Assembly: GCF_900104895.1 (NCBI RefSeq)
Contig: NZ_LT629742.1
Coordinates: forward strand, 2,790,001 to 2,854,000
Source: Microterricola viridarii
GTDB taxonomy: Bacteria > Actinomycetota > Actinomycetes > Actinomycetales > Microbacteriaceae
Length of the DNA: 64,000 bases
Direction of reading: 5' to 3'
Shown here: piece after piece, positions 1 to 7,880 of the stretch
How positions within the stretch are numbered: the stretch's first letter is position 1
Layout of the letters: every line of letters starts with the position of its first letter
Position numbers and translations under genes: made by a program
The notes under the pieces: model-generated
Seen by the model: only the letters and a program-made list of their open reading frames with translations
The model's database searches: none
What the model was told of the DNA's origin: nothing

Positions 1-2
1 CA

Positions 3-518
3 ACGGCGCTCGCGGCCGGCGTCGGCGCATACGTCAGTGCACGTCTGGGAGTGGTTCACGCTGAACGGGCGGACAGCAACCGGCTCCGGCGAGAGACGGC
101 TGAAGAAATCATCGGCGCCCTGACGAAGCTTCGGGACCTTCTTCGCGATGTTCAGAACGACCGGAGTCCTGAGCAGTGGACCGTGCCGGTGATTACGGCA
201 TACGACACAATCGACGATGCCCGCTTCCGTCTTCCCCAAGGCCTCCGGCACCTCAAGCAAAGTGTCAGGTTTGCTCTAGGAGAGGCTGTCGGGGGACCGT
301 CGTTGGCCGACCTGCGCCCGTCCAGTGAGCGTGATGAGCTCGCTGATTACAACCATCGGTGGAATGAGTACGCGATCGAGTACGTAGAGATGGCGATGGA
401 CTCGGTCCGGCAGTGGCGCGACGCTCCTGCAAAGTCGGCGTCAAGCGTGCGCTTGCCGGGCTTCGATCAGTGGCTGGCCAAGACAAATCGTCACGTTTCC
501 GGAGCTTCCGCAAACTGA
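3..518 (+). CDS. hypothetical protein, 5' truncated by window edge
   Basis: The frame is open from base 3 and continues off the left edge. A GTG at 51 could start a 155-residue product, but the in-frame residues before it (TALAAGVGAYVSARLG) look like the end of a membrane helix. The real protein is therefore more likely membrane-anchored at its N terminus, with a soluble helical, charged C-terminal domain (ERADSNRLRRETAEEI onward). I recognise no family. Base composition is visibly less GC-rich than the genes to the right, which agrees with membership of the mobile element ending at tRNA-Pro. The coding call is fairly secure; the function is unknown. Confidence 0.6.
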   Translation, partial: TALAAGVGAYVSARLGVVHAERADSNRLRRETAEEIIGALTKLRDLLRDVQNDRSPEQWTVPVITAYDTIDDARFRLPQGLRHLKQSVRFALGEAVGGPSLADLRPSSERDELADYNHRWNEYAIEYVEMAMDSVRQWRDAPAKSASSVRLPGFDQWLAKTNRHVSGASAN

Positions 519-640
519 TACCCCGACGGTCCGCAGGAGGGACGTTCGACGGGCACTCCGACGGTACTTCAGCTCTCGCCCGCTTCAGCGGACCTCGCTG
601 TCGCGTTTGCCCCGCCCGACACTAAGCCCGATGACGGGGC

Positions 641-707
641 GTCTCACGCACGAGCTCGAGCACGTCATCCTGTTGTCTCACAACCCTAAGGAAGTGAGAC
701 GTCTCAC
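641..707. repeat. cluster of GTCTCAC heptamers with 14-bp palindrome
   Basis: The heptamer GTCTCAC occurs at 641-647, 675-681 and 701-707. Its reverse complement GTGAGAC at 694-700 abuts the last copy, giving the perfect palindrome GTGAGACGTCTCAC at 694-707. The cluster lies in the 274-bp gap between the partial gene and the 3' end of the integrase gene, which otherwise shows no gene. It could be a set of recombinase arm-type sites or a repressor operator; this is inference from arrangement only. Confidence 0.45.
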
Positions 708-792
708 GCCGCGCCCTGGGTGGATCGCCCACAAAAGCCCAAGACGTGCGACCAAGCAGGACCACAGCTTTCAACTAGAAGACCGAGATCAG

Positions 793-1979
793 TCAGCCCT
801 CATCCTTCGCAAACGCCTGCTCCAGCAGTTCTGCCGTCGCGGGGTTCACCAGCTCGCGGCGACGAATGTAATGCTGAATGGTGATCTTCGTGTCCGTGTG
901 CCCGAGAAGCTCGGCGGCGAGCTCGACACTCTCGCTGTCGTTGCTGGCGGTAGCCACGGTTCGGCGGAACATGTGCAGCGTGATGCCGGTGATGCCGCCG
1001 CGCTCCAGTACCTGCCGCATCTGACGCCGCACATTCGTCGTCGTCAGTGGCGTCCCATCCCTCGACTGGAACAACAGCGCATTCGACTCATGATCGCGCG
1101 TCACGGCCAGCCTGCGCCGGACTGCCTCGGCGGTGAACCACGGCAGGGCGACGATGCGGCGGGACTTGGCCGTCTTGGGGTGGTCCTGCCGTAAGGTGGC
1201 CTCGCCGTTCCGGCTGATGATGGTGCCGGCGAGCCGGATCGTCGGCGTGCCGCCGGTGACGTCCACGTCGCGGCGGCGGATCGCCAGCACCTCCCCGATG
1301 CGGGCGGAGGTGCCGAGCATGACCTCCACGATGGCGCCAAGCTGGCCGTCGGGCCTCGGGCCGGAAACATGGTCGATGCCGGACTCCCAGTGGGCGATGA
1401 CGGCGGGATGGCGTTCACCTCCAGACTGGTCAGAGCGTCTGGCATGCGCGCCTCGCGGTGCAGCCGGGAGATGTGCTCCATCGGGTTGCGCGCCAGCACC
1501 TCGTGCCGCACGCCCAGTTGCAGGGCCAGCCGCAGCACCACGCGGGCCTGCTTGGCCCGGTTGTAGGACTGCTTGCCGAGCATCATGATGAACTGGTCAC
1601 AGCGCGCCACCCCGATCTCCCGCAGCGTCAGGGCGCCGAACGCGGGCAGCACGAGGGTGCGCATGTTGCGCTCGTAGAGGTTGCGGGTGGTCATTGAGAT
1701 GCGGCCCTCCAGGTCGATGTCCTCCAGCCAGTAGGCGACCAGGTCGGGGAACGGGCTGTCCGGACTCAGGGTGCCGGGGCCGGGCTGGAACAGCGAGCGC
1801 TCGGCGAGCTTGGCCTTCAGGGCGTGCTCGGCGGCCCTCGCGGTGGCGACGCTGGCGGCGACCTGGCGGGCGCGGCCGTCCCAGTCCCGGTACCGGGTGC
1901 GGGACTCGAAGCGCCCCGAGGCCGCCTTGCGGGTGGTGATCTCGCCGAAGGTGCCAATCGTCAGCCGCGGGCGCGACAT
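793..1979 (-). pseudogene. tyrosine-type phage integrase, frameshifted
   Basis: A site-specific recombinase of the phage integrase family, read from ATG at 1979. The N-terminal piece (about residues 1-191) has an AP2-like arm-binding region and a SAM-like core-binding region. Near 1405-1407 (a GGG run) the frame is lost, and the catalytic domain continues in another frame to the stop at 793. That second part has the family's catalytic set: Arg in GTSARIGEV, the HMFRR box, and GHTDTKITIQHY with the tyrosine nucleophile. One missing base restores a full-length protein of about 395 residues. It is therefore either a recent pseudogene, a sequencing error, or (less likely) programmed frameshifting. 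It sits next to an excisionase-like gene and tRNA-Pro, which fits an integrated element. Confidence 0.85.
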
Positions 1980-2010
1980 CAGGCCACCGCCTCTCGGGCC
2001 AGGCGGGCCG

Positions 2011-2261
2011 TTAGGCCCGTTCGCGCTGGGCGACGACCCAGTCGCGCACGTCCGAGAGGGCGAACTTCAGGTGTTTGCCGAAGCGGTACGCGGTCGGGCC
2101 CTTGCCGTGGGTGCGCCAGTCGTAGATGGTCGCCACCGGAATGCCGAGGTAGCCGGCCAGCTCGGTGATGTCCCAGAGCGGCTCCAACCCCCCCACGCAT
2201 CGCGGGGAACCAGCGCAGAGCCGTCGGAGACAGTGGACTTGAGGATCTCGTTCTCGTTCAT
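2011..2261 (-). pseudogene. excisionase / MerR-type HTH protein, frameshifted at G7
   Basis: A small DNA-binding protein of the helix-turn-helix_17 (excisionase-like) type. The domain reads WDITELAGYLGIPVATIYDW followed by RFGKHLKFALSDVRDW, the usual recognition helix and wing. The best start is ATG at 2261 (MNENEILKSTV), but that frame leaves the HTH frame at a run of seven G on the coding strand (plus-strand C7, 2188-2194); eight G would join them. The HTH frame itself stays open upstream to 2391, but that extension is Cys/Arg-rich and looks non-coding. Located 31 bases upstream of the integrase, it probably directs excision or regulates the integrase. The call is firm for the domain and uncertain for the start and integrity. 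Confidence 0.7.
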
Positions 2262-2406
2262 ACCGGCAAGGTGCACACCCGCTCCCCAGGTGATCAAAAC
2301 CGATCAGGAGCGACGGAGACGTGCCGGAGAACAGACCCGAAAAAGGCCGGCCGGAGAAGTCAAAGTGATGAGTTTTTGATGAGTTGATCAAGTCTCTTAA
2401 CCGAAA

Positions 2407-2438
2407 AAGTCGCGGAAACCCTTGAGTTTCCGCGACTT
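2407..2438 (-). terminator. rho-independent terminator of tRNA-Pro
   Basis: A perfect 13-bp stem (2407-2419 with 2426-2438) and a 6-base loop, followed on the minus strand by five T. It lies two bases beyond the CCA end of tRNA-Pro, so it terminates that transcript. It also borders the presumed integrated element. Confidence 0.9.
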
Positions 2439-2440
2439 CT

Positions 2441-2517
2441 TGGTCGGGCTGACAGGATTTGAACCTGCGACCCCCTGACCCCCAGTCAGGTGCGCTACCA
2501 AGCTGCGCTACAGCCCG
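2441..2517 (-). tRNA. tRNA-Pro (anticodon GGG)
   Basis: The minus strand folds as a 77-base tRNA. The acceptor stem is CGGGCTG/CAGCCCG with discriminator A and an encoded CCA. The D arm contains AGCTTGGTAGC, the anticodon stem CCTGA/TCAGG encloses the loop CTGGGGG (anticodon GGG, proline), and the T loop is TTCAAAT. The integrase and excisionase lie on its 3' side, as expected for an element that used the tRNA 3' end as its attachment site. Confidence 0.96.
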
Positions 2518-2768
2518 TAGTCTCTGTGCAGCCGCCGGCTGAGAACCTCAGCTGCGTGCCGCCCGAAGACAACTTGTCAATAATAGCGCGAACTTCGGGT
2601 GCCGCTTGCCACTTCGAATCCGCCGGGCGTGTCCAGGGCCGGTTCCGGATGCCGGGGCGGCCCATTCCGCGCGCCTGCCTCGCGCGCGGCATCCGGCAAA
2701 GTGGCGGGTCAACAGTGAGATCGGGGCTCCGGTGGCGCCGCCGCGACCCGGCGATCTAAGGTTTGCTC

Positions 2769-3365
2769 ATGACTGAAATCGCCCCGGTGAGAATCGTCTC
2801 CGTCTCGGACGCGCCGTGGGACGACGTCGTGCGGGTGTTCGGGACGCGCGGCGACCCGGCCACCTGCTGGTGCCAGTTCTTCAAGCTCTCCAACGCCGAC
2901 TGGAAGAACGCGGAGGGGCCCGAGTGCAAGGTCGCGCTCGAACGGCAGGTGCGGGACGCTGCTCCCCCGCCTGGCATCATCGCCTACCGCGACGGCGAGC
3001 CGGTGGGCTGGTGCGCCGTGGAGCCGCGCGTGAACTACGGCCGCCTGACCCGCACCCGCGCAGCCGCAGGCAGCCCAGAGGCCCCCGACGACGAGGGGGT
3101 GTGGGCGGTGACCTGCTTCGTCGTGCGGGTCGGCCACCGCCGCCTGGGCATCGGCGGCGCGCTGCTGCGCGGCGCACTTGAGCAGGCGCGTGAGGCTGGC
3201 GCCCGCGTCGTGGAGGGCTACCCCGTCGACGTCGCCGTGCGCGGCAAGACCAGCTCGGCCGATCTCTACCACGGCACGCTCACGCAGTTTCAGGCCGCCG
3301 GCTTCGAGGAAGTGGCCCGGCCGAGCGCCGACCGACCGGTCATGCAGCTGCGTTTCACCGGTTGA
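2769..3365 (+). CDS. GNAT family N-acetyltransferase
   Basis: A 198-residue GCN5-related acetyltransferase that should transfer an acetyl group from acetyl-CoA to an unknown amine. The acetyl-CoA pyrophosphate-binding motif is seen as HRRLGIGGALL at about residues 123-133, preceded by the beta strand WAVTCFVVR. An unusual CWCQFF segment near residue 33 and a later SSADLYHG segment are typical of a small actinobacterial subgroup without assigned substrate. ATG at 2769 is chosen over a TTG two codons upstream. It is monocistronic; the 250 bases before it contain only the tRNA promoter side and no other gene that I can see. Substrate unknown. Confidence 0.85.
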   Translation: MTEIAPVRIVSVSDAPWDDVVRVFGTRGDPATCWCQFFKLSNADWKNAEGPECKVALERQVRDAAPPPGIIAYRDGEPVGWCAVEPRVNYGRLTRTRAAAGSPEAPDDEGVWAVTCFVVRVGHRRLGIGGALLRGALEQAREAGARVVEGYPVDVAVRGKTSSADLYHGTLTQFQAAGFEEVARPSADRPVMQLRFTG

Positions 3366-3453
3366 GCCGACACACCGGCAGCTCATGGCTCGTTCATAGC
3401 TTCTCTCGGTACTGTCAGTCGTCCGCTTCACCTACCCCGAAATCAAGGAACTC

Positions 3454-3930
3454 ATGTCTCGCACTCCCGCGTCCAAGTCCGCCAACCTCCCCGTGATCCT
3501 GCTCTGGATCGCCTCGCTCGCCGTCGGGGCCGTCGGCTACCTCGTCATGACGAGCTCGATCGCGGCGCAGACCGACCTTTACACGACCGGCTCGCAGGAT
3601 GTGGGCGCGATGCTCACCGGCCAGTCCGGCGTCACCCTCGGCACCACGCTGATCGGCGTCGGCGTGCTGGGCCTGCTGCTGGCCCTCGCCGTGCACGCGC
3701 ACAACTTCGCCCTCGCCCAAGCACAGGCCGCCCTCACCCTCGATGACTTCGATGACTTCGGTGCCGACGACAACGAGCTCGTGCACAGCACGATCACCCC
3801 GGAAGAGGCCCCGGCCGAGGCCCACGTCGTCGAGGCGACCGAGGTCGTCACCGCGGAAGCCCCCGCCCCCGTCGACGAGCCCGCCGAGGCCCCGGCCACC
3901 GACGAGAAGCCGGCCACGCCCGCCTCGTAG
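3454..3930 (+). CDS. small two-helix membrane protein with acidic tail
   Basis: A 158-residue protein of unknown function. Two hydrophobic helices are visible at about residues 11-33 (LPVILLWIASLAVGAVGYLV) and 61-82 (TLIGVGVLGLLLALAVHAHN), separated by a short polar loop. The remaining 75 residues are acidic and rich in Ala, Pro and Glu (EEAPAEAHVV, PVDEPAEAPATDEKPA), probably disordered and cytoplasmic. I recognise no enzymatic motif. It stands alone between the acetyltransferase and the stress-protein operon, with a strong hairpin terminator after its stop codon. Confidence 0.75.
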   Translation: MSRTPASKSANLPVILLWIASLAVGAVGYLVMTSSIAAQTDLYTTGSQDVGAMLTGQSGVTLGTTLIGVGVLGLLLALAVHAHNFALAQAQAALTLDDFDDFGADDNELVHSTITPEEAPAEAHVVEATEVVTAEAPAPVDEPAEAPATDEKPATPAS

Positions 3931-3961
3931 CATCCGCTGCCCCGCGCAGCACCACTCTCGC

Positions 3962-4006
3962 GCTCTGGCGCCGGGCGGCCCAGCCGTCCGGCGCCAGAGC
4001 CGTTTC
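3962..4006 (+). terminator. hairpin terminator after the small membrane protein
   Basis: A perfect 13-bp GC-rich stem (3962-3974 with 3988-4000) and 13-base loop, followed by CGTTTCT. It lies about 30 bases after the stop codon at 3930. The T tract is weak, as is common in high-GC actinobacteria. Confidence 0.7.
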
Positions 4007-4064
4007 TGCACCCGGGCGCCACACCGCCTTGTCGGGCTCAACTCCGCGCGAGTAGGGTCGATTC

Positions 4065-4586
4065 ATGGGAATTCACTCGGGGGAACCCCGCAAACACCCC
4101 GTCGTGGTCGGCGTCTCCCCTGGCCAGCCGCCCCACGTCGTGCTGCAGGCCGCCCGCTTCGCCATCCAGTTCGAGACCGAGCTGATCTGCGCGCACGTCA
4201 ACCCCGGGCGCTTCGCAACCGCGGAGTCTCCGGACGGCTCCATGCTGACGGCGCCCCTCGACCCTGACTTCGCCGATGAACGCGAGGTCGCCTTCGACGC
4301 CCGGCTGGAGACGGCCCTGTCCGAGACCCTCGCCGACAGCAACGTGACCTGGCGCACGCTGGCCATCGCCGGCGACGTCGCCACCGCCCTCGGCCACCTC
4401 GCCGACACCGTCGACGCCTCCATGCTCGTCGTCGGCACGGCCGAGCGCTCCTTCGCCGGCAGCGTGACGGAGTTGTTCAACCGCTCGATCGCGATCAACC
4501 TGGCCCGCCACCAGCTGCGCCCGGTCGTCGTCATCCCGGCCAGGGCGGCGGAAGGCACCGCGGCGGCGCACACGGCAGACGCATGA
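4065..4586 (+). CDS. universal stress protein (UspA family)
   Basis: A 173-residue single-domain universal stress protein. The Rossmann-like UspA fold is seen as the first strand HPVVVGVSPG, the helix VLQAARFAIQFETELICAHV, the middle strand ASMLVVGTAE near residues 120-130, and the terminal strand RPVVVIP. The ATP-binding GX2GX9G(S/T) signature is only partly present (VVGTAERSFAGS), so nucleotide binding is uncertain. The stop overlaps the start of the first crcB by four bases (ATGA), so it is translationally coupled to the fluoride channel genes. Its role in the operon is unknown. Confidence 0.85.
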   Translation: MGIHSGEPRKHPVVVGVSPGQPPHVVLQAARFAIQFETELICAHVNPGRFATAESPDGSMLTAPLDPDFADEREVAFDARLETALSETLADSNVTWRTLAIAGDVATALGHLADTVDASMLVVGTAERSFAGSVTELFNRSIAINLARHQLRPVVVIPARAAEGTAAAHTADA

Positions 4587-5074
4587 GCTCCGGCATCCGC
4601 CCACCACACCTGCGCTGGGCGCCCATCGCACTGGTCGCCGTCGGCGGCGCGCTCGGCGCGGCGGGCCGGGAGGGGTTCTCCCTGGTGATCCCGAACCTCG
4701 GCCAGCTGCCGATCGCGATCCCGGTCGTCAACATCATCGGCGCGTTCCTGCTCGGCTACCTCTACGAGGCGGTCACCCGCATCGACCCGGCGAAGCCCAC
4801 CGGCAAGAACCTCAAGCTGCTGCTCGGCACGGGCTTCTGCGGCGGTTTCACCACCTACAGCTCGCTGGCCACCGACACCGCGGTGCTGTTCCGGGACGGC
4901 CTCCCCTGGCCGGCGATCCTCTACGCCCTCGGCACCGTCGTCGTCGGTGCGGTCGCCACCTGGGCCGGCATCCTGCTGGCGAGCAGCATCAACGCGCGGA
5001 TGACGGCCCGCACCAGCCCGCAGCCGGCCGAGCCCGCCGGCACGCACGCCACGGAGCAGGGGGCCGGCTCGTGA
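4583..5074 (+). CDS. crcB: fluoride channel subunit CrcB, first copy
   Basis: A 163-residue integral membrane protein of the CrcB/Fluc family, which exports fluoride passively across the cytoplasmic membrane as a dual-topology dimer. Family motifs are present: GGALGAAGREG near the N terminus, NIIGAFLLGYLYE, and GTGFCGGFTTYSS, the phenylalanine/threonine-rich pore segment. Four helices are apparent. It is longer than the second copy because of an N-terminal extension and a polar C-terminal tail (about 20 residues). It overlaps both neighbours by four bases. Two unequal crcB genes side by side are usual in actinobacteria and probably form a heterodimer. No fluoride riboswitch is seen upstream. 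Confidence 0.93.
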   Translation: MSSGIRPPHLRWAPIALVAVGGALGAAGREGFSLVIPNLGQLPIAIPVVNIIGAFLLGYLYEAVTRIDPAKPTGKNLKLLLGTGFCGGFTTYSSLATDTAVLFRDGLPWPAILYALGTVVVGAVATWAGILLASSINARMTARTSPQPAEPAGTHATEQGAGS

Positions 5075-5448
5075 CCCCGCTCATCTTCCTGCTGCTGGCC
5101 GTCGCCGGCGGGGTCGGCGCCGCCGTGCGCTTCCTCGTCGACGGCTTGATCCGGGCCCGGCTGAAGACGGCGTTCCCATGGGCGACGACGATCATCAACG
5201 CGTCCGGCTCGCTCGTGCTCGGGTTCCTCACCGGGCTCACCCTGGTGCACCTGTTGCCGAGCGACCTCAGCGTCATCCTCGGCACCGGATTCCTCGGCGG
5301 GTACACGACGTTCAGCACGGCCAGCTACGAGACGGTGCAGCTGATCAAGCAGGGCCGGCACGCGGCGGCGTTCACCAGCGGAGTCGTCATGCTCGTCATC
5401 TGCGTGGCGCTGGCGGCGCTCGGGCTGTGGTGGGGCAGCTCGATCTAG
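5071..5448 (+). CDS. crcB: fluoride channel subunit CrcB, second copy
   Basis: A 125-residue CrcB/Fluc subunit starting at GTG 5071, overlapping the first copy by GTGA. The motifs GGVGAAVRFLVDG, NASGSLVLGFLTG and GTGFLGGYTTFSTAS correspond to the helix-1, pore and break segments of the fluoride channel, with the family's typical length and four helices. With the preceding gene it probably makes an antiparallel heterodimer. It is the last gene of the plus-strand operon; the tandem repeat array begins about 20 bases after its stop. Confidence 0.93.
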   Translation: MTPLIFLLLAVAGGVGAAVRFLVDGLIRARLKTAFPWATTIINASGSLVLGFLTGLTLVHLLPSDLSVILGTGFLGGYTTFSTASYETVQLIKQGRHAAAFTSGVVMLVICVALAALGLWWGSSI

Positions 5449-5469
5449 GAGTGCGCGTGCCGGGCGCGG

Positions 5470-5746
5470 GGTCTCGATACGCTCGTTCCTCGCTACTCGA
5501 CCAACGGGGAATGCGCGCGCGGGTGCGGGGTCTCGATACGCTCGTTCCTCGCTACTCGACCAACGGGGAACGCACGTGCCGGGTGCGGGGTCTCGATACG
5601 CTCGTTCCTCGCTACTCGACCAGCGGGGAATGCGTGCCCCAGGTGCGGGGTCTCGATACGCTCGTTCCTCGCTACTCGACCAACGGGGATTGTGCGCCCC
5701 CGGGTGCGGGGTCTCGATACGCTCGTTCCTCGCTACTCGACCAACG
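5470..5746. repeat. five tandem ~60-bp repeats between convergent operons
   Basis: Five near-identical copies of a conserved 33-41-base core (GGTCTCGATACGCTCG then TTCCTCGCTACTCGACC, ending CAACGGGGA) start at about 5470, 5529, 5589, 5649 and 5710, with spacings of 59-61 bases. The 18-20 bases between cores are variable but similar (GTGCGGG-type). The core ends form imperfect inverted repeats (GGTC...GACC). The array fills the gap between crcB (plus) and the urea transporter (minus), so it may stop transcription from both sides. Such cores occur singly as dispersed intergenic elements in Microbacteriaceae (family knowledge, from memory). It is not a CRISPR: the spacers are too short and alike. 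Confidence 0.95.
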
Positions 5747-5761
5747 AAGACTGCCGACACG

Positions 5762-6691
5762 TCAGGTGCGCTTGGCGGACGGGATGTAGTGCGCGATGAC
5801 GAGGAACACCCAGGTGGTGAGGATGTACGGCCAGGTGTAGGTCGGCCCGGGCAGCTGGTGCATGAGCAGCGTCACCATGGCGGTGATGATCGTGCCGATT
5901 ACGGCCAGCAGCCAGGAGATCCCGCTGCTCTGCAGGAACACCACGGCGAGCGCGATCGCGGTGAGCACGCCGGAGTAGCCGGCCAGCCCGTTCGCGGTCT
6001 CGGTCAGGGTCTCCCCCATGGCCAGGGCGCACAGGCTGCCGATCGCGCTGCCGAGCACGGCCGCGACGCCCACCTTCCAGCTGGCGATGAACAGCCCGGC
6101 GAGGATCAGCGCGCCCGCCCAGATGTTGTCCACCAGCACGACCTGCGACACGTTCGTCAGCAGCGAGCGGGCGAACGCCAGTGGAACCGAGTCGATGGTG
6201 ACGGATGCCGGCGAGCTCACATGCAGGGCCTGCGTGCTGAGCAGCACCCCGGTGGCGACGATGCAGAACGGGGCCGTCGTCGACGGCAGCGCGAACACCT
6301 TCAGCGGGGTCCGGGTGAACAGGGCGACCACGAGCCAGGCGACGGGAGCGCAGAGCGCACCGCCGACGAGCGCGATCGGGTACGCGGCGACCTGCCCACC
6401 GAGCGCGGCGAACGTGGCGGCGCCGACGAGCGCCCCGCAGAAGCCCTGCAGCCCGGCGATCACGTCGGGGGCTTTCGCCCCGAGCAGCCGCCCGGCCAGG
6501 GTGGACGCGATGCAGCCGATCGCCACCAGCGCCGCCATCCGCCAGTCGGCGACGGCGAATGCGGCGAGGATCAGCACGCCCGTGTAGATGTTGGCCTGGA
6601 AGAAGATCTGCGACAGGCCGTGCCCGAATCCGAGCAACCACGCCCCCGGCGAGCCGACCTTGTTCTGCGCCGTGGCGCCCGCTGTGCTCAT
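5762..6691 (-). CDS. urea transporter (UT family)
   Basis: A 309-residue membrane protein of the urea transporter family (bacterial Yut/ApUT-like), which passes urea into the cell as a channel. Two homologous halves are seen. Each half has a conserved segment: FFQANIYTGVLIL and LQGFCGALVGAA in the first, VDNIWAGALILAG and LAGYSGVLTAIAL in the second. ATG at 6691 (MSTAGATAQN) is used; an upstream in-frame extension is Gly/Pro/Arg-rich and overlaps the permease gene, so it is unlikely. It is the last gene of the urease operon, starting right after the NiCoT stop. Its place there says it supplies substrate to urease. Confidence 0.92.
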   Translation of the reverse strand: MSTAGATAQNKVGSPGAWLLGFGHGLSQIFFQANIYTGVLILAAFAVADWRMAALVAIGCIASTLAGRLLGAKAPDVIAGLQGFCGALVGAATFAALGGQVAAYPIALVGGALCAPVAWLVVALFTRTPLKVFALPSTTAPFCIVATGVLLSTQALHVSSPASVTIDSVPLAFARSLLTNVSQVVLVDNIWAGALILAGLFIASWKVGVAAVLGSAIGSLCALAMGETLTETANGLAGYSGVLTAIALAVVFLQSSGISWLLAVIGTIITAMVTLLMHQLPGPTYTWPYILTTWVFLVIAHYIPSAKRT

Positions 6692-6692
6692 C

Positions 6693-7868
6693 TCAGGACT
6701 TCCCCTCTGGTGGCCCGCTCGCCTGCGGCGAGGCCCCGGCATCCCCGGCAGTCCCCGCGGGCCCCGCTCCCCCGGCACTCCCGGAGGCCATGGCCCAGCG
6801 CTCCTCCACCTTGCCGAGCTTCCAGTAGGCGGTGGAGATCAGCCAAGCGAGCACGAGCGTGCCGACGATGATGTACCCGACGTTCTCCAGGTCGATGCTC
6901 GCCACCCAGCCGGTCAACGGGTCTTGCAGGCCGAGCCGCTCGTTGAGCAGGCCCACCAGCTCGATGCCGCCGATGATGACGGCGATCATGACGGACAGCC
7001 CGGTGATGGTGAGGTTGTAGTAGACCTTGCGGATCGGGTTGATCGTCGCCCAGCCGTACGCCCGCACCATGACTGCGGAGTCGAGGGTGTCGAACAGGCT
7101 CATCCCGGCGGCGAAGATCAGCGGCAGGCAGAGGATCGCGTACCAGGGCAGGCCGGTCGCCGCACCGGTGCCGGCCAGCACGAGCAGGGCGATCTCGCTG
7201 GCGGTGTCGAAGCCGAGCCCGAACAGGAAGCCGACGAGGTACATCTTGCCCGGCCGGTCGATCGACTTCATCATGGGGCCGATGATGCGGCTGAGGAAGC
7301 CGCGGCCCTGCAGGTGCTTCTCCAGTTCGGCCTCGTCGAGCTTGCCGTCGCGGGAGGCCCGCCAGACCTTGAGGATGCCCATGAACGCGACCGCGTTGAT
7401 GAGCCCGATGAGCAGCAGGAACACGCCGGAGACGGCGGTGCCGAACACGCCCAGACCGTTGCGCACCCCGTTGCCGTCATCCGTCAGCCCGACCGCCCAG
7501 CTCACGCCGATGGCCAGCAGGGCCGCCATCAGGAACACGACGGTGGAGTGGCCCAGGGAGAAGAACAGCCCGACGCCGGCCGCCGGCCTCTTCAGGTCGA
7601 CAAGCTTGCGCGTCGTATTGTCGATGGCGGCGATGTGGTCGGCATCGAAGGCGTGCCGCACGCCGAGCACGTAGGCGACGACGGCGATGCCCACCCCGAA
7701 GACCGAGGAACCCAGCTGCAGGTGCAGCGGCTCCACCAGGATGAAGAACAGGCCGAAGCCGAGGATGTGGATGAGCGCGACGGGGATGAACGCGAGGATG
7801 ACCTGCGCCCGGTACGACCGCTGCCTCTTCGTTGCCGTCCCCTGCTCCACGGCCGCCTGTGCGCGCAT
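6693..7868 (-). CDS. nickel/cobalt permease, NiCoT family
   Basis: A 391-residue NiCoT (HoxN/NixA/NicT-type) secondary transporter for Ni2+ and/or Co2+. The diagnostic helix-II signature is seen as RHAFDADHIAAIDN at about residues 71-84 (His and Asp bind the metal). The other family motifs follow: LFFSLGHSTVV, LFGLGFDTASE and GMSLFDTLDSAVM. A Gly/Ala/Pro-rich tail of about 30 residues ends the protein. An AGGAGG ribosome site a few bases upstream favours ATG at 7868 over the GTG at 7874. It lies between ureD and the urea transporter, so nickel for urease is the obvious cargo; cobalt cannot be excluded from sequence. Confidence 0.95.
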   Translation of the reverse strand: MRAQAAVEQGTATKRQRSYRAQVILAFIPVALIHILGFGLFFILVEPLHLQLGSSVFGVGIAVVAYVLGVRHAFDADHIAAIDNTTRKLVDLKRPAAGVGLFFSLGHSTVVFLMAALLAIGVSWAVGLTDDGNGVRNGLGVFGTAVSGVFLLLIGLINAVAFMGILKVWRASRDGKLDEAELEKHLQGRGFLSRIIGPMMKSIDRPGKMYLVGFLFGLGFDTASEIALLVLAGTGAATGLPWYAILCLPLIFAAGMSLFDTLDSAVMVRAYGWATINPIRKVYYNLTITGLSVMIAVIIGGIELVGLLNERLGLQDPLTGWVASIDLENVGYIIVGTLVLAWLISTAYWKLGKVEERWAMASGSAGGAGPAGTAGDAGASPQASGPPEGKS

Positions 7869-7880
7869 GGCCACCTCCTC

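Noticed and set aside
2495-2692. minus-strand open frame upstream of tRNA-Pro
   Set aside because: It overlaps the tRNA gene, has no ribosome site and no recognisable protein features.
3931-4064. fluoride riboswitch before the crcB operon
   Set aside because: No conserved crcB-motif sequence could be recognised; the region holds only a terminator hairpin and a short leader.
5470-5746. CRISPR array
   Set aside because: The separating sequences are only 18-20 bases and similar to each other, the core is an interspersed element, and no cas genes are present.
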